A stretch of 64,000 nt of DNA from Methanosphaera sp. BMS (GTDB lineage Archaea > Methanobacteriota > Methanobacteria > Methanobacteriales > Methanobacteriaceae): NCBI RefSeq assembly GCF_003268005.1, contig NZ_CP014213.1, positions 992,001 to 1,056,000 on the forward strand, given 5' to 3'. The position numbers and the translations under genes were made by a program. The notes beneath the pieces are model-generated. The model saw nothing but the letters and a program-made list of their open reading frames with translations, had not been told where the DNA came from and searched no databases. How positions within the stretch are numbered: the stretch's first letter is position 1; each line of letters begins with the position of its first letter. Positions 34,973 through 45,476 of this stretch are shown here, piece by piece.

Positions 34973-36355
34973 ATGTCTGATGATTGTGTTTTATTAACTC
35001 AAAGTGTTCTTATTCGTGGTCTTACCATGAAACAATATAATGTTTTGGTGGATATTTCCTTGAAACTTAACTATTTGAGAAATTGTGCTGTGGAAAAGAC
35101 TCCATTTGTTAAATCTACTGATAAAAAGCATTTTAAGAAAATAAATTTTAAATCAATAATTAGCAAGGTCAAAGAGGAATTTAAGATGGAATATTCTTTT
35201 ATTCAGGCTCAGTTAGCTAATGCTGCTATAAAAAAGCATGTTGAATCATTCAATAGCTATGTTGAGTTGAAAAATAAAAAAATTGATGGTGAATATGATC
35301 AAAAGGTTAATCCGCCTAAAAAACATAAGAATTATCGATTACATAACATTATAATTCCGAAAGAATCTATTACTTCTTCTAAAAAGAAGCTAAGGGAGGG
35401 TTTTATAGAATTACCATTAAGTAGAAATTATAAGAAACTTTTGGAATCAAAGAATTGTAGACCTAGAATAAAAATTCCTGAGAACATACGAGATAAAAAG
35501 ATTATTCAAGTGGAAATCATTCCTATAAATAATGGAAAGATGTTTAAGGCAAATTTCACTTATGAAGCTGAAAAAGAGCCACTGGATTTGGATAAGGATA
35601 AAATTATGGGTATTGATCCGGGTGTAAATAATTTTGCAACAATTGTTACAACCGAAGGGCCTCCATGTATCGTGGACGGGAGAAAATTAAAAAATCAAAT
35701 ATACTTCAAATGTAAGAAAACAGCACACTACCAATCAATACTTAATAAACAAGGACGTAAAACATCCAATAGAATCCGAAAAATAAACCAAAAATTCAAA
35801 AACATACAAGACAACTTCCTCAACCAAACAGTAAACTTCATCATAAAAAAATGCAAAGAACAAGATGTAGGTACAATTGTGCTTGGATACAACAATAATT
35901 TCCAGCACAAGACCAATATGGGAAAAAAACAAAACCAAATATTTTCACACATAGCATTCAAACAATTCAAACAAAAACTAGAAACACGATGCCAAATACA
36001 CGAAATAGACCTGATAATACAGGAAGAATCATACACAAGCCTAAGCAGCTTCCTAGATGAAGATATACTACCAGAATACCAAGAAAAAAAAGACGCTAAA
36101 AATAAGGGGGATAAAAAGAAGAAGGATAAAAAGAAGAAGGATAAAAAGAAGGAAGATAAAAAGAAGGAAGATAAAGTTAAATATGAATTTAAGGGCAATA
36201 GAACAAAACGTGGATTATACGAAACACAAAATGGAAAAATTATTAACGCAGATGTAAACGCTGCAGCCAATATTATAAGAAAATGTAAGCATAGGTTCAA
36301 TTTTGAGCTATTGTGTAAGTGGGTCCAGACTACTCCAAGTAAAATCAAATTATAA
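34973..36355 (+). CDS. tnpB: TnpB-type RNA-guided nuclease (IS200/IS605 OrfB), zinc-finger-less with Lys-rich insert
   Basis: RuvC motifs are complete: GIDPGVNNFATI with Asp215, QEESYTS with Glu352, and INADVNAAANI with Asp427. An N-terminal Lys-rich helical domain (residues 1-200) would bind the guide RNA and DNA. The four-Cys zinc finger that many TnpB proteins carry between the second and third RuvC motifs is absent; instead there is SFLDEDILPEYQEKK, then a run of Lys/Asp repeats (about residues 375-402), then GNRTKRGLYETQNGKI. Zinc-less TnpB relatives with the RGLY motif exist, but the Lys/Asp run is unusual and comes from a reiterated AAGAAGGAT-type DNA unit. No tnpA lies nearby, so transposition would need help in trans. 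Confidence 0.85.
   Translation: MSDDCVLLTQSVLIRGLTMKQYNVLVDISLKLNYLRNCAVEKTPFVKSTDKKHFKKINFKSIISKVKEEFKMEYSFIQAQLANAAIKKHVESFNSYVELKNKKIDGEYDQKVNPPKKHKNYRLHNIIIPKESITSSKKKLREGFIELPLSRNYKKLLESKNCRPRIKIPENIRDKKIIQVEIIPINNGKMFKANFTYEAEKEPLDLDKDKIMGIDPGVNNFATIVTTEGPPCIVDGRKLKNQIYFKCKKTAHYQSILNKQGRKTSNRIRKINQKFKNIQDNFLNQTVNFIIKKCKEQDVGTIVLGYNNNFQHKTNMGKKQNQIFSHIAFKQFKQKLETRCQIHEIDLIIQEESYTSLSSFLDEDILPEYQEKKDAKNKGDKKKKDKKKKDKKKEDKKKEDKVKYEFKGNRTKRGLYETQNGKIINADVNAAANIIRKCKHRFNFELLCKWVQTTPSKIKL
36100..36174 (+). repeat. Short-period purine repeat encoding the Lys/Asp run of TnpB
   Basis: The coding strand is almost pure A and G, built of reiterated GATAAAAAGAAG-type units. It encodes the block DKKKKDKKKKDKKKED of TnpB. 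Slippage at such a tract could change its length in multiples of three without breaking the frame. Confidence 0.7.
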
Positions 36356-36715
36356 CCAAGACATCCAGATATATAATAGGTGCGGTATAAAAAAAAATGT
36401 TTATCCCTTATTGTCCATTATTGTTATTATCACATGTTTGTCGTTATTTGATTTGAACAAAGGCAAAAGAGAGTATTCCATGCAGTATGATTATTTCTGG
36501 GTTTTAAATCTTTTATAATAAAAGAAAGAAAGGTTGTACTGTTTATTGTTTACTTGCTTTAAGGTGAAAAAATGGTTGTATTATAAAATATATGTTTATG
36601 GAAGTTTTTTTTCTTCTTGACTTATATGAGTAATACTTTTTTTTTGTTTTAAAATACTTTTGGCCAAGTCTCGAGTATTTAATTGTTACATATAAATGTT
36701 ATCTTTTTAGAATAA
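36356..36715. other. Region downstream of tnpB, possible omega-RNA/right end
   Basis: This 360-base gap lies between tnpB and the converging AsnB-like gene. TnpB elements usually encode their guide RNA over the 3' end of tnpB and just beyond, so this is where it would be expected. A stem with 7-bp arms (36652-36658 with 36674-36680) is the clearest structure. The guide and element boundary cannot be fixed by eye. Confidence 0.35.
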
Positions 36716-38158
36716 TCAATAGTTTGGGTTATCCAATATTTTCCGATACTTTTCTTGTTTTAATAGTTTTTTTCTGATAATCTTATCTATTCCCGTTCCG
36801 TATTGGGCGGCCTTTTTAGGTCTGTATGCGATTGTTTCGGGTACTCCCAATTCATAGGCCACATCCCTCAGTATGTGTTTTCTTATGGAATCCTCTGGTG
36901 AATCGATGAGGTATTTGACGGGTACCCGGCAGGCTACATCAACTACATCCTTATCTAGAAACGGTACTCTTAGCTCCATTGAGTTTGACATGACAACCTT
37001 GTCATCACGCTCAAGGTTTACCAGGTACATATTGTTTAAGTCTGATGACAGTTCATCCAGCAGTTGTTGGGGTGTGTTTATCTTATTTTTGTATCGGTTG
37101 TATCCGGCAAAGAGTTCATCTGCTCCCTGACCTGATAGGATTACCTTACATTCATCCATGCTTGCAAGGTTACTTGCCATTTTAATTGCCATACCGACTC
37201 CCAATTTCATAAGATTATTGTCTTCAATAGAATTTAATGTAGGCTCAAAGTAATATTCAACATCTTCTTTGGTTATTATATTATACTTCAAGGGAATATC
37301 TATATCACATGCCACTTTTTTAGCAAATTCCAAATCCTGGCTATTGGCAGTACCTATGGTATATGCAGTAAAGTCAACATCCAATTCTTTTAGAATAACA
37401 GCTATCAATGTGGAGTCAACACCAGCTGAAAAAAGAAGTGCTAATTTATCCAAGTTTCTGGACCTTTTGTCTACGGCAGTTACCAATGCATCCCTTAATT
37501 TACATTTGATTTCATCAATATCCGTCAGGCTCTCACATCTTGTGTATTCATCGGCAACATCAATCAATTGACCGTTATATATCGCTTGTCTCGGATTTAA
37601 TGAAGTGACTTCTGATTTGTCTTTGAATGCCTTCTTTTCGGATGCACATATGAATTTATCCAATCTGTTGGAGTAGTATACGGGTTTTACGCCCATCCTG
37701 TCACGGACAATCAAATAATCATTATGGTCATATACACAAAAAGCATAATCCCCATCCAATTCACCCAATGCTTTAAAAACAGCATCTTTTAGATTATCAA
37801 CATAATGATACTCTATTATCTTTAATATTATCTCACAATCAGAATCCGTATCGAGATTATACTTGTCCATCAACTCTTGGGAGTTATATATCTCGGCATT
37901 GGCAACAAGCACGAGATTAGATGAAGATAACGGTTGGGCTATATTATCACCAACAACTGATAACAAGTTATGTGCCAAGATTATATCATCGTTCATCTTT
38001 TTACTATTATCATCAAATTGATCCGGTTTTCTATTGTAATAGACATTTCCTTTATAATATACTCCATGAGCATCCGGTCCTCTATGATTTAACTTATCCA
38101 ACATCCAATATGCATCATCCAATGATGATTTATTATCCAATACAATTATAGAACACAT
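36716..38158 (-). CDS. Asparagine synthetase B-like glutamine amidotransferase
   Basis: The N-terminal Ntn domain begins MCSIIVLD with catalytic Cys2 and has LNHRGPDAHG. The synthetase half begins near residue 235 with the ATP-binding loop LLFSAGVDSTLIA (an Ala replaces the second Gly of SGGVDS) and has ILSGQGADELFAGYNRYK and MELRVPFLD. At 480 residues it is shorter than E. coli AsnB and like archaeal or surface-polysaccharide-linked homologues. It makes asparagine from aspartate, or amidates another carboxylate. The nearby giant glycosyltransferases on the same strand raise the second possibility, since AsnB-like proteins occur in glycan clusters. It does not overlap its neighbours. Confidence 0.87.
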   Translation of the reverse strand: MCSIIVLDNKSSLDDAYWMLDKLNHRGPDAHGVYYKGNVYYNRKPDQFDDNSKKMNDDIILAHNLLSVVGDNIAQPLSSSNLVLVANAEIYNSQELMDKYNLDTDSDCEIILKIIEYHYVDNLKDAVFKALGELDGDYAFCVYDHNDYLIVRDRMGVKPVYYSNRLDKFICASEKKAFKDKSEVTSLNPRQAIYNGQLIDVADEYTRCESLTDIDEIKCKLRDALVTAVDKRSRNLDKLALLFSAGVDSTLIAVILKELDVDFTAYTIGTANSQDLEFAKKVACDIDIPLKYNIITKEDVEYYFEPTLNSIEDNNLMKLGVGMAIKMASNLASMDECKVILSGQGADELFAGYNRYKNKINTPQQLLDELSSDLNNMYLVNLERDDKVVMSNSMELRVPFLDKDVVDVACRVPVKYLIDSPEDSIRKHILRDVAYELGVPETIAYRPKKAAQYGTGIDKIIRKKLLKQEKYRKILDNPNY

Positions 38159-38245
38159 ACTCTTGAACCTAAACGAACTTATTTAAAAAAAATAATTTAA
38201 GAAAAAAATGGGGGAGATACTTATTAACTTTACTATTTTGTCATT

Positions 38246-38521
38246 TTATACTACGTAGTTTATTAAAACAATCCATACTACCATACATATAAAGTAAAAT
38301 GGCACTACACCATTCATAATCCATGAATTTAAACCGATTGTTTCTCTACCATATTTCTTTTCGGCATGTTTACCAAGTAAATATACGAGTACTAAACTGA
38401 TAATTACACCTATAACTTCATTTGCTATACCAAAATATCCTTTCTGAAATCCAAAACATATAAAACCGGCCAATATTCCACCGACTATATGTTGTACGGA
38501 CATGATTCCTGCTTCATCCAT
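38246..38521 (-). CDS. Small three-helix membrane protein
   Basis: The 91-residue protein has three hydrophobic helices (VGGILAGFICFGFQ, VIGVIISLVLVYLLG, VVPFYFICMVVWIVLI) and a short cytoplasmic loop HAEKKYGRETIGLNSW. The layout resembles archaeal EMC6-like or DUF5379-type proteins, but the match is from memory and weak. It lies between asnB and the giant glycosyltransferase genes on the same strand. Confidence 0.65.
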   Translation of the reverse strand: MDEAGIMSVQHIVGGILAGFICFGFQKGYFGIANEVIGVIISLVLVYLLGKHAEKKYGRETIGLNSWIMNGVVPFYFICMVVWIVLINYVV

Positions 38522-38816
38522 ATTATCTACCGTTGTATTATATTAAAAAAATTTCTTAAACCCTATGTAATTAATATTAATAATATATATTAAAAATATC
38601 ATTTATATAATTTGTTATATTAGGGTGATTAAAAGAATATCAAAAAAAGAATAAATGTGGAATTTAATGTGCTATTGCTCAAATAATATATCCATATCAT
38701 CATTGGTTAAAGATTACAAGTAATGAAACAAAAATATCAAAAATAAAAATAAAAGAGATTTTAAGTAAAAAATTAGACATTTTAGGAGTGTTGTAGCACT
38801 CCATTATTTCCATTAT

Positions 38817-41800
38817 TTATTTAATCAGTTTTTCATATATGTCCATGTATTCATCGGTCATCTCTTGTGTTGTTTTTATATTTATCCCTGTGATTTCATT
38901 TACCCTTTCGGCGTATGCATCTTCGTCGGCTATTATGTCAAGTATGTCCCGGTATGCCCTTTCGGCATCCATGTCTATGAAGAATCCTCCGCCGTGTTCA
39001 TGTACACGTTCACCCAGTGCTCCAATGTCTATCGTCAGTACCGGTACTCCACATGACCAGCTTTCTGTTAGCGTGTGACAGTACGTTTCGGGCCATATCG
39101 AGAGTATTCCAATAAAGTGTGGGTTCACCTCTCGGACTATCTCTTCGAAGTCGCTTCTGTCATAGAAGCCGTGGTATGTTCCATAGTCTTCAAGGTCTTC
39201 TGATCCGTAGATACTTCCCATGTAGTGGAATTCAAGCCTGTCATCAACGTCCAACTGTTTTATGCCTTTAATTAGTTCATAGCCTTTACTTCGTCCGATA
39301 TGTCCCGGAAAGAGTATTCGTACGGGTTCATCATCCTTGAGTGGCATGACTTCTATTTCCGATGGTGTTTGAAGGTCCCTTCCATGTTCTATGAATCTGA
39401 AGTCCTTATCCATCAGTTGCGGATACGCCTTTTTGTACATGTCACATACGCACTGTGACGGTGCCTGGAACACATCACACAAATTGAGCATTTCACTTAC
39501 CTTTTTGTGCCATTTTTGTTTGTATAACTTTAATATTGGCAGGTTTAATCCGGCAGCTACACTGCATTGACCGTTGTTTATTGAGTCCGGGTTATATTCA
39601 CTGCATATGCCGGCACAGTAGTTTCCATTGTCATCAAGCAGGTTGTGTGATGGGCATATGTAGTAGAAGTCATGGAATGACATTACCACAGGTAATCCCA
39701 AGAGTTTTGAAAGCTCCACCAAGTCGAAGCTGCTGTGGATTAAGTGCATCACATGCACTATGTCTATCTTTAGGTTAACCAGTATGTTGAAGTAGATCTT
39801 CTTCAATTCATCGATTGTTGTATCCATGGCCGTGTAGGAGTATTCCTTTGGCCATTTTCTTAACAGCTGCAGGTATTTTACGAATTCCTTGTCACCGTCC
39901 TTGTGTTCTATGTCATTGTTTCCCAGACTGTTGTATTTGTAGAGTGCTATGTCCTGTTTACCAGTTACTATGAGGTAGGTGTCCATGTTTTTGTCAACGT
40001 TTTTCATTATGTCCATGGTGGTGTGGAGTGCTCCTCCTGATCCGTTGTGTATTGCATAGAGTATTCTTTTCCTGTTGGACTCCTTGGTGGTGGAGTTTAT
40101 TGCATCATCTATGTTGTTTCGTATCTTCCTGAAGTTTGTTGAGGATATGAATTCATTTACGCGTTTTTTGTAGTCGGGGTATTTCATTCGCAGTATCTGT
40201 GAGTGCTTTTCTATGAGTTTATCCTTTTTGGTGCTGAAGGATACACTTCTTTTATGGTAAATGTATACTGATGGGTCTATTACATGTTTCCAGCCTTTGC
40301 GTAGCAGTCTCATGCAGAAGTCATTTTCTTCTCCGTATCCCATTCCGTATATTTCATCGAAAAATCCCACGTCATTTATGGCCTCTTTCTTGATGTACAT
40401 GCAGAATCCATTGGCGGTAGGTGTCTGTACTATAGAGTCATCGGATGCCTTTTCAACTATGTTTGCCATGTCGTTTATCGTAAATTGGTCAGGGATGTCG
40501 TTTGCCTCGGGCTGTGGTACGGAGAATGCTCCCGCATTGTTTGATACGGCAGTCACCGTTGCTATTTTCTGGTTGGTGTATGCCTTGTATTTTAGTTTCT
40601 GCAGCCATTTTGGCGTTACTATGGTATCGCTGTTTAGCAGTACCACGTCATTGGAGGTGTTCATGAATGCCTTGTTAACGTTTTTTACAAATCCCTGGTT
40701 GACATCATTATGTATGACTGTGATGTGGGAATAGTCCCTGTATGACTCGAGAAGGTCGTGTATTCTTTCATCGGTTGATGAATCGTTTATTAAAAGCAGT
40801 TCATAGTCTATCGTTGTGTTTTCCAGTACGCTTTCTATACATGATTTTGTCTCCTCGTATGCATTGTATATCGGTATGACAACGCTTGTTTTCCTGTGGA
40901 ATGCTTCACATATGGTGTTTACCTCTTCATTGTCATATTTGAGGTGATACCATGAGTCATATTGTGTGTTGACCTTTCGCATGAAGTATCCATTATTTAA
41001 GTGGTCATGTATCTGGAAGTATTCGTTCTTGAATATGTAACTGTCGGTTGCGTCATATGTGAAGTTGTTTTTGTAGCAGGCGTAGTTGAAGCTTAGCTGA
41101 TCGCGGTAGCTTCCCTCGATTATCTGGCCAAACCAGTCCTCCATCACACCTATCACGTCGGGGTCGTTGTGCTTTCTGAATAGTATTCCCGAACTGATTA
41201 ATCCGTTATGTTCAGGGTAGCCTTCATCCCTGTATCTGTTTATCTGTGGGATGATATTGTCCATTTCATCCTTTTTGAGCCTGATGCATTCATCTGCCTC
41301 ATCATAGATACAGTCCCTCTGTGGATGTTTGAATGCCAGTAACTTATTGTTGACAGAGTACTTGTTTATAAAGTCACGTATGTCTCCTATTATCTCGATG
41401 TTGGTATCTATCCATAAGGAGTAGTCATAATCGGAGAGGTATTTGTGGGCCAGTATCTTGTACATTCGTGCCGTTTGTGTAGCATTCAGGCCTTCACTTT
41501 CTATTGGCCTTATATCCCAGAAGTCTGACTTTAAGAATGGATTGTCGGTAAAGCATATATAGTCAAAGCCCTCTATTCTTTCCTGTGGTATTAACGGCTC
41601 GTCATATGTACCTGTTACCGCCGTGTATACCACCATCCGTTTACCTGTGAAGTCTATGTTGGATGATTTTTTGCTTATAAGATTGTCGAATGAGTCTACC
41701 GGGTTTAGCAGTTTGTCGCATGCCGGCAGTATAGTGTCTATCGTATGTGTGGATTCGGTTATCTGTTCTATTTCAAGGTATTTTATCATCCTGTTATATA

Positions 41801-44800
41801 TCAATACTTCACTGTTTGATGAGTGATATAATCTGCGTGCATTCTTCAGGTATACTAGGTCTATCTTTAGATTTACGAGTATGTTGAAGTATAGCCTGAA
41901 GAACCTGTCGCTGTCATATGAAAAGTCATACTCCCACTGGTTAAATATTGGACTCATCTGTGGGGTATACTTGAATAATCTGATGACGTTATCCCCTACT
42001 GCCAATACAATCGTATCATATTTTCTTGACAGTCTAAGAAGCATCAAGTTGTCAATATCCGCCTCGTCATCTATCAGTTCGGTTATGCATAGTATTCTCT
42101 GTGAGTTTATGCCCCTTTTGACGTTTTCTGTTATGTCATCAAGTGTCTTTTGCACCTCTAGTGATGATGCAAAGTTATCCCACTTGTCAAATACCTGAGG
42201 GTAGCGTTCGAGTATTATTTCTTTGTTTTTGCTTTTTAGTTTGTCTGTGTTTTGCTTCTTGAATGATGCGTGTCTTTTATGATATACAAATACCGATGGA
42301 TTTCTTATGTTTATCCATCCGTTGGCTGCAGCCCGGCTTGTAAAGTCTGTTTCTTCACCGTAGCCCATGCCGAATATTTCATCGAAGTATCCTATATTCT
42401 CGAGTACTTCCCGTTTGATGTACAGGCAGAAGCCGTTACCTGTTGGACTTAGCAGTTTGTCGGTATTTGCCAGCTTGTTTACCTGGTATGAGTAGTCATT
42501 TAACACTTCCTGATTGTCATCAAGTCCAAGCTTTTCTATTGACAAGTCGGATGAGTTACTTATGGGAGTTACGGTTGCTATCCTGTCATCAGAGTATGCA
42601 CTTGTCACCAGCCTGGATAGCCATTTCGGCGTTACCTTGGTATCGCTGTTTAACAGTACAACGTCATTTGATGACTGCTTCATGCCCATGTTCACGTTCT
42701 TGACAAATCCCTGGTTGGACTTGTTGTGAATTACCCTGATAAATGATATGTCCTCTAGGCTGTCAAGCAATGTTTCTATTCGTTCATCACTGCTTGCATC
42801 GTTTATAAGTATCAGTTCATAGTCCACTTGTGTATTTTCAAGTACGCTCCTGATACATTCCCTGGTTTCTTCATATGCATTGTATATCGGTATTATTATC
42901 GATACCTTCCGGTGTAGTGCTTTGATGATTTTCTTTGACTCGAGGATGTCATATTTTGAGTCATAGTTTTTGACGTAATCCTCTTTTGGTATATGGCAGA
43001 ATCTGCCTTCATGTATTCCATTGTTAAGATAGTGGTATAATGGGTTTATATGGCTGTTTTTTACGTCCCCGTATACCCTTAGGTACTCGTTTGTTGAGAA
43101 GTATTTGGATGGATTCTTTCCGTTGTCTGCCCCTATGAGTATGTAGTGTAGTATCGGATCTATATCAAGTGCCTCTACTTCGGGATTTTCCTCCATGTAG
43201 TAGTATTCATCGAAGTAATCGGACTCGTAGATTACATCGTACCAGTCACATATATTGGAGTCATATGCTGCCATATCCGATAGTTCTAGTTTTGCTCTCT
43301 TGAATGGCCTTTTTTCTTTATGTCCGTTTTGTGTAAAATGTATGACAGGGTCTATGCCATATGTCTTCAGGTCAAGGTTTAATCTGTAGTATTCCTTCTT
43401 GTCGAAGTATTTGCTGGTCGGGTAATCCTCATATCTTCCCTTTCTTATGTAGTAGTCTATTGCATCATCATTGTCTGATAGGTTGGGGTTGTGTTCTATG
43501 TAGTATATTGGGTCAAAGTACTTTGAATTGGAGAGTATTGAATAGTCTTCAAGGTATTTTTCATCAATAGACTGATAGTTGTCCTCCAGGTTTTCGGCAT
43601 GAATTGAATCATCACCATTTAGTATGTATTCTACAAGCGGATTGATGTGTGAATCGTTAGGATATCCGTGTCTTGCCATGTATTCTATGCTGTTGAAGTT
43701 TTTGTTTGGATTGTTTTTATGTGAATTTTCCATGAAGTGCATGATTGGATCTGTAAATTCATCCAATTCATCTGCATAGATTTCCGTGTAGTAGTTGGCA
43801 TCAAAGAGTCCTGATTCTTCAATCAAACGATATTCTATGCTTTCGCTTATGTCATCGGTTAATTGTTCATCGATGAGAATGTCCTCCTTGAAGTTGAGTA
43901 TGTAATGATACAGTGCATTGGTATTTGTAAGTGCGTGCTTTTTCTTGTATTGGACCGTGTCAAATATTTCGGATGGATTGTATCCAAGTGCGTCTCCCGT
44001 TGTAAGGTAGTGTTCCAATAGGTCCACATCACCCTTTATATTATACTGTCTTCTATAGTATTCATCATCGAATAACTTTTCCTCACGGATTATGTTATAT
44101 TCCCTAGTGTCGGATATAACGGCCTCTTCAGGCTGGTCATAGTCCTTTTTGGAGTATTTGTATTCGTTATAGGCCACGTCATAGATGTAGTTGTCCAGCG
44201 GATTGTCAAACAAATCATGTGTTGACTGGTAGCTGTTTGAATCGAATTCATCATTCAGGTAGTAATTGTTTTTATAGCCCACTTCAACGTAGTTTAGGAT
44301 TTCATCATCATAAAATCCCTTATCCTGATGTTTGTTGTACTTTTCATAGTCCAGGAGGCCGTATTGCTTTATGTGGTTGTATGGGTAGCTGTCCTGTATG
44401 TCGGGTAGAATGTTTTTATCATATAGGGTGTTTGAATTTGTCCTGTCATCCTCCGATTTTAGTATGTAGTGTATCAATGGTATTTCATCTGTTAATTCAT
44501 AGTTGTCGCTGTAGTATCTGCTGTCAAACTCAGCGTTTGGATTATAATCCTTTAGGTATCCTATTGAGAGGTAGTGGGTTATTGTATCGGTCATAACGTG
44601 GTATTTATCCCTGTAATACTTCCTGTCAAAGAGTCCTGATTCGTCAATTAATGTGTATTCATGGGTATTTGTTATGTCCAGGCCAAACTCTTCGTGTGGT
44701 GGCAGCGGAAGCTTACCCTCGTATTGGCCCTTAAGCAGGTAGCTGACAAGTGGGTTTGCGTTGTCATCCAGGAGGTATCTCTGTTTATACCAGTTGGTGT

Positions 44801-45461
44801 TGAAGTTTTCTGATGGATTGTAGCCTAGGGTTGCTCCTACCAGCAGGTAGTGGCTTATGGCATCCAACTTGTCATCATCCATATACCTGTCGGTGTAGTA
44901 GTTGGCATTAAAGAGCTTTGATTGGCTTATCACGTCATAGCCCGGACTTAATCTGATATCACTATCCAGGTTAAAGAGATTTCCATAGGTGATGTTTGTG
45001 TCTATTATGTTCTTGATGATATCCAGGTTGGCCAGTACCTGCATGAGGTATTGTTTCTTTAGGGTTAATTCATAGAGTTCTTCATTGTCCGATTGATGAG
45101 TTCGGGATATGTCCGTATAGTATTTGTCCATCCGGTCATTTAGTGCCTTTTGGATATGATAATTCCTATTCAATTGCCTATTCTTATTTAGTGTAGCGTC
45201 GTATAAACCTTCCATTTTATATGCTTTCTTCTCAAGGATATCCATCCGCCTTGACAGTTCATCACGGTAACGGTTTAGTTGGTTGTTGATTCGCCTTAGG
45301 CTGTTTAGCTTCTTATCATTTCTGGCGTTGTCATCTATTAGTTCATTTATGAATCCTTCAAGATTATCAATTACTTCATCATCATATTCTATGGATGAAT
45401 CATTCAAGCTATCCCGTAGATTGTTTAGATAAGTGTTTAAGCTTATTTTATCATTTTTCAT
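38817..45461 (-). CDS. Giant multi-domain glycosyltransferase (GT2 + DUF616 + GT2 + GT4), downstream copy
   Basis: The 2214-residue protein starts with a coiled coil (about 1-150). Residues about 150-830 are repeated units of the form LFDxxYYxxxY...HYLxxGxxxxxNPSxxFDT, found in fused GT2 proteins. A GT2 domain starts near 852 (VSIIIPIYNAYEETRECI; LLNSDTKVTP; GMGYGEETDF). Near 1272 comes a DUF616/TOD1-like domain (MVVYTAVTGTYDEP; LWIDTNIEI). A second GT2 starts near 1524 (LLNSDTIVTP; GMGYGEENDF). A GT4 domain follows from about 1797 (RILFPGHIGRSKGYE; ETYCHTLTE with the Glu-x7-Glu pair). No membrane segment is seen, so it is cytoplasmic and probably assembles a surface glycan on a lipid or protein carrier. 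ATG 45461 is preferred to the TTG at 45467. Confidence 0.88.
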   Translation of the reverse strand: MKNDKISLNTYLNNLRDSLNDSSIEYDDEVIDNLEGFINELIDDNARNDKKLNSLRRINNQLNRYRDELSRRMDILEKKAYKMEGLYDATLNKNRQLNRNYHIQKALNDRMDKYYTDISRTHQSDNEELYELTLKKQYLMQVLANLDIIKNIIDTNITYGNLFNLDSDIRLSPGYDVISQSKLFNANYYTDRYMDDDKLDAISHYLLVGATLGYNPSENFNTNWYKQRYLLDDNANPLVSYLLKGQYEGKLPLPPHEEFGLDITNTHEYTLIDESGLFDRKYYRDKYHVMTDTITHYLSIGYLKDYNPNAEFDSRYYSDNYELTDEIPLIHYILKSEDDRTNSNTLYDKNILPDIQDSYPYNHIKQYGLLDYEKYNKHQDKGFYDDEILNYVEVGYKNNYYLNDEFDSNSYQSTHDLFDNPLDNYIYDVAYNEYKYSKKDYDQPEEAVISDTREYNIIREEKLFDDEYYRRQYNIKGDVDLLEHYLTTGDALGYNPSEIFDTVQYKKKHALTNTNALYHYILNFKEDILIDEQLTDDISESIEYRLIEESGLFDANYYTEIYADELDEFTDPIMHFMENSHKNNPNKNFNSIEYMARHGYPNDSHINPLVEYILNGDDSIHAENLEDNYQSIDEKYLEDYSILSNSKYFDPIYYIEHNPNLSDNDDAIDYYIRKGRYEDYPTSKYFDKKEYYRLNLDLKTYGIDPVIHFTQNGHKEKRPFKRAKLELSDMAAYDSNICDWYDVIYESDYFDEYYYMEENPEVEALDIDPILHYILIGADNGKNPSKYFSTNEYLRVYGDVKNSHINPLYHYLNNGIHEGRFCHIPKEDYVKNYDSKYDILESKKIIKALHRKVSIIIPIYNAYEETRECIRSVLENTQVDYELILINDASSDERIETLLDSLEDISFIRVIHNKSNQGFVKNVNMGMKQSSNDVVLLNSDTKVTPKWLSRLVTSAYSDDRIATVTPISNSSDLSIEKLGLDDNQEVLNDYSYQVNKLANTDKLLSPTGNGFCLYIKREVLENIGYFDEIFGMGYGEETDFTSRAAANGWINIRNPSVFVYHKRHASFKKQNTDKLKSKNKEIILERYPQVFDKWDNFASSLEVQKTLDDITENVKRGINSQRILCITELIDDEADIDNLMLLRLSRKYDTIVLAVGDNVIRLFKYTPQMSPIFNQWEYDFSYDSDRFFRLYFNILVNLKIDLVYLKNARRLYHSSNSEVLIYNRMIKYLEIEQITESTHTIDTILPACDKLLNPVDSFDNLISKKSSNIDFTGKRMVVYTAVTGTYDEPLIPQERIEGFDYICFTDNPFLKSDFWDIRPIESEGLNATQTARMYKILAHKYLSDYDYSLWIDTNIEIIGDIRDFINKYSVNNKLLAFKHPQRDCIYDEADECIRLKKDEMDNIIPQINRYRDEGYPEHNGLISSGILFRKHNDPDVIGVMEDWFGQIIEGSYRDQLSFNYACYKNNFTYDATDSYIFKNEYFQIHDHLNNGYFMRKVNTQYDSWYHLKYDNEEVNTICEAFHRKTSVVIPIYNAYEETKSCIESVLENTTIDYELLLINDSSTDERIHDLLESYRDYSHITVIHNDVNQGFVKNVNKAFMNTSNDVVLLNSDTIVTPKWLQKLKYKAYTNQKIATVTAVSNNAGAFSVPQPEANDIPDQFTINDMANIVEKASDDSIVQTPTANGFCMYIKKEAINDVGFFDEIYGMGYGEENDFCMRLLRKGWKHVIDPSVYIYHKRSVSFSTKKDKLIEKHSQILRMKYPDYKKRVNEFISSTNFRKIRNNIDDAINSTTKESNRKRILYAIHNGSGGALHTTMDIMKNVDKNMDTYLIVTGKQDIALYKYNSLGNNDIEHKDGDKEFVKYLQLLRKWPKEYSYTAMDTTIDELKKIYFNILVNLKIDIVHVMHLIHSSFDLVELSKLLGLPVVMSFHDFYYICPSHNLLDDNGNYCAGICSEYNPDSINNGQCSVAAGLNLPILKLYKQKWHKKVSEMLNLCDVFQAPSQCVCDMYKKAYPQLMDKDFRFIEHGRDLQTPSEIEVMPLKDDEPVRILFPGHIGRSKGYELIKGIKQLDVDDRLEFHYMGSIYGSEDLEDYGTYHGFYDRSDFEEIVREVNPHFIGILSIWPETYCHTLTESWSCGVPVLTIDIGALGERVHEHGGGFFIDMDAERAYRDILDIIADEDAYAERVNEITGINIKTTQEMTDEYMDIYEKLIK

Positions 45462-45476
45462 AATCAAAGGCCCCCA

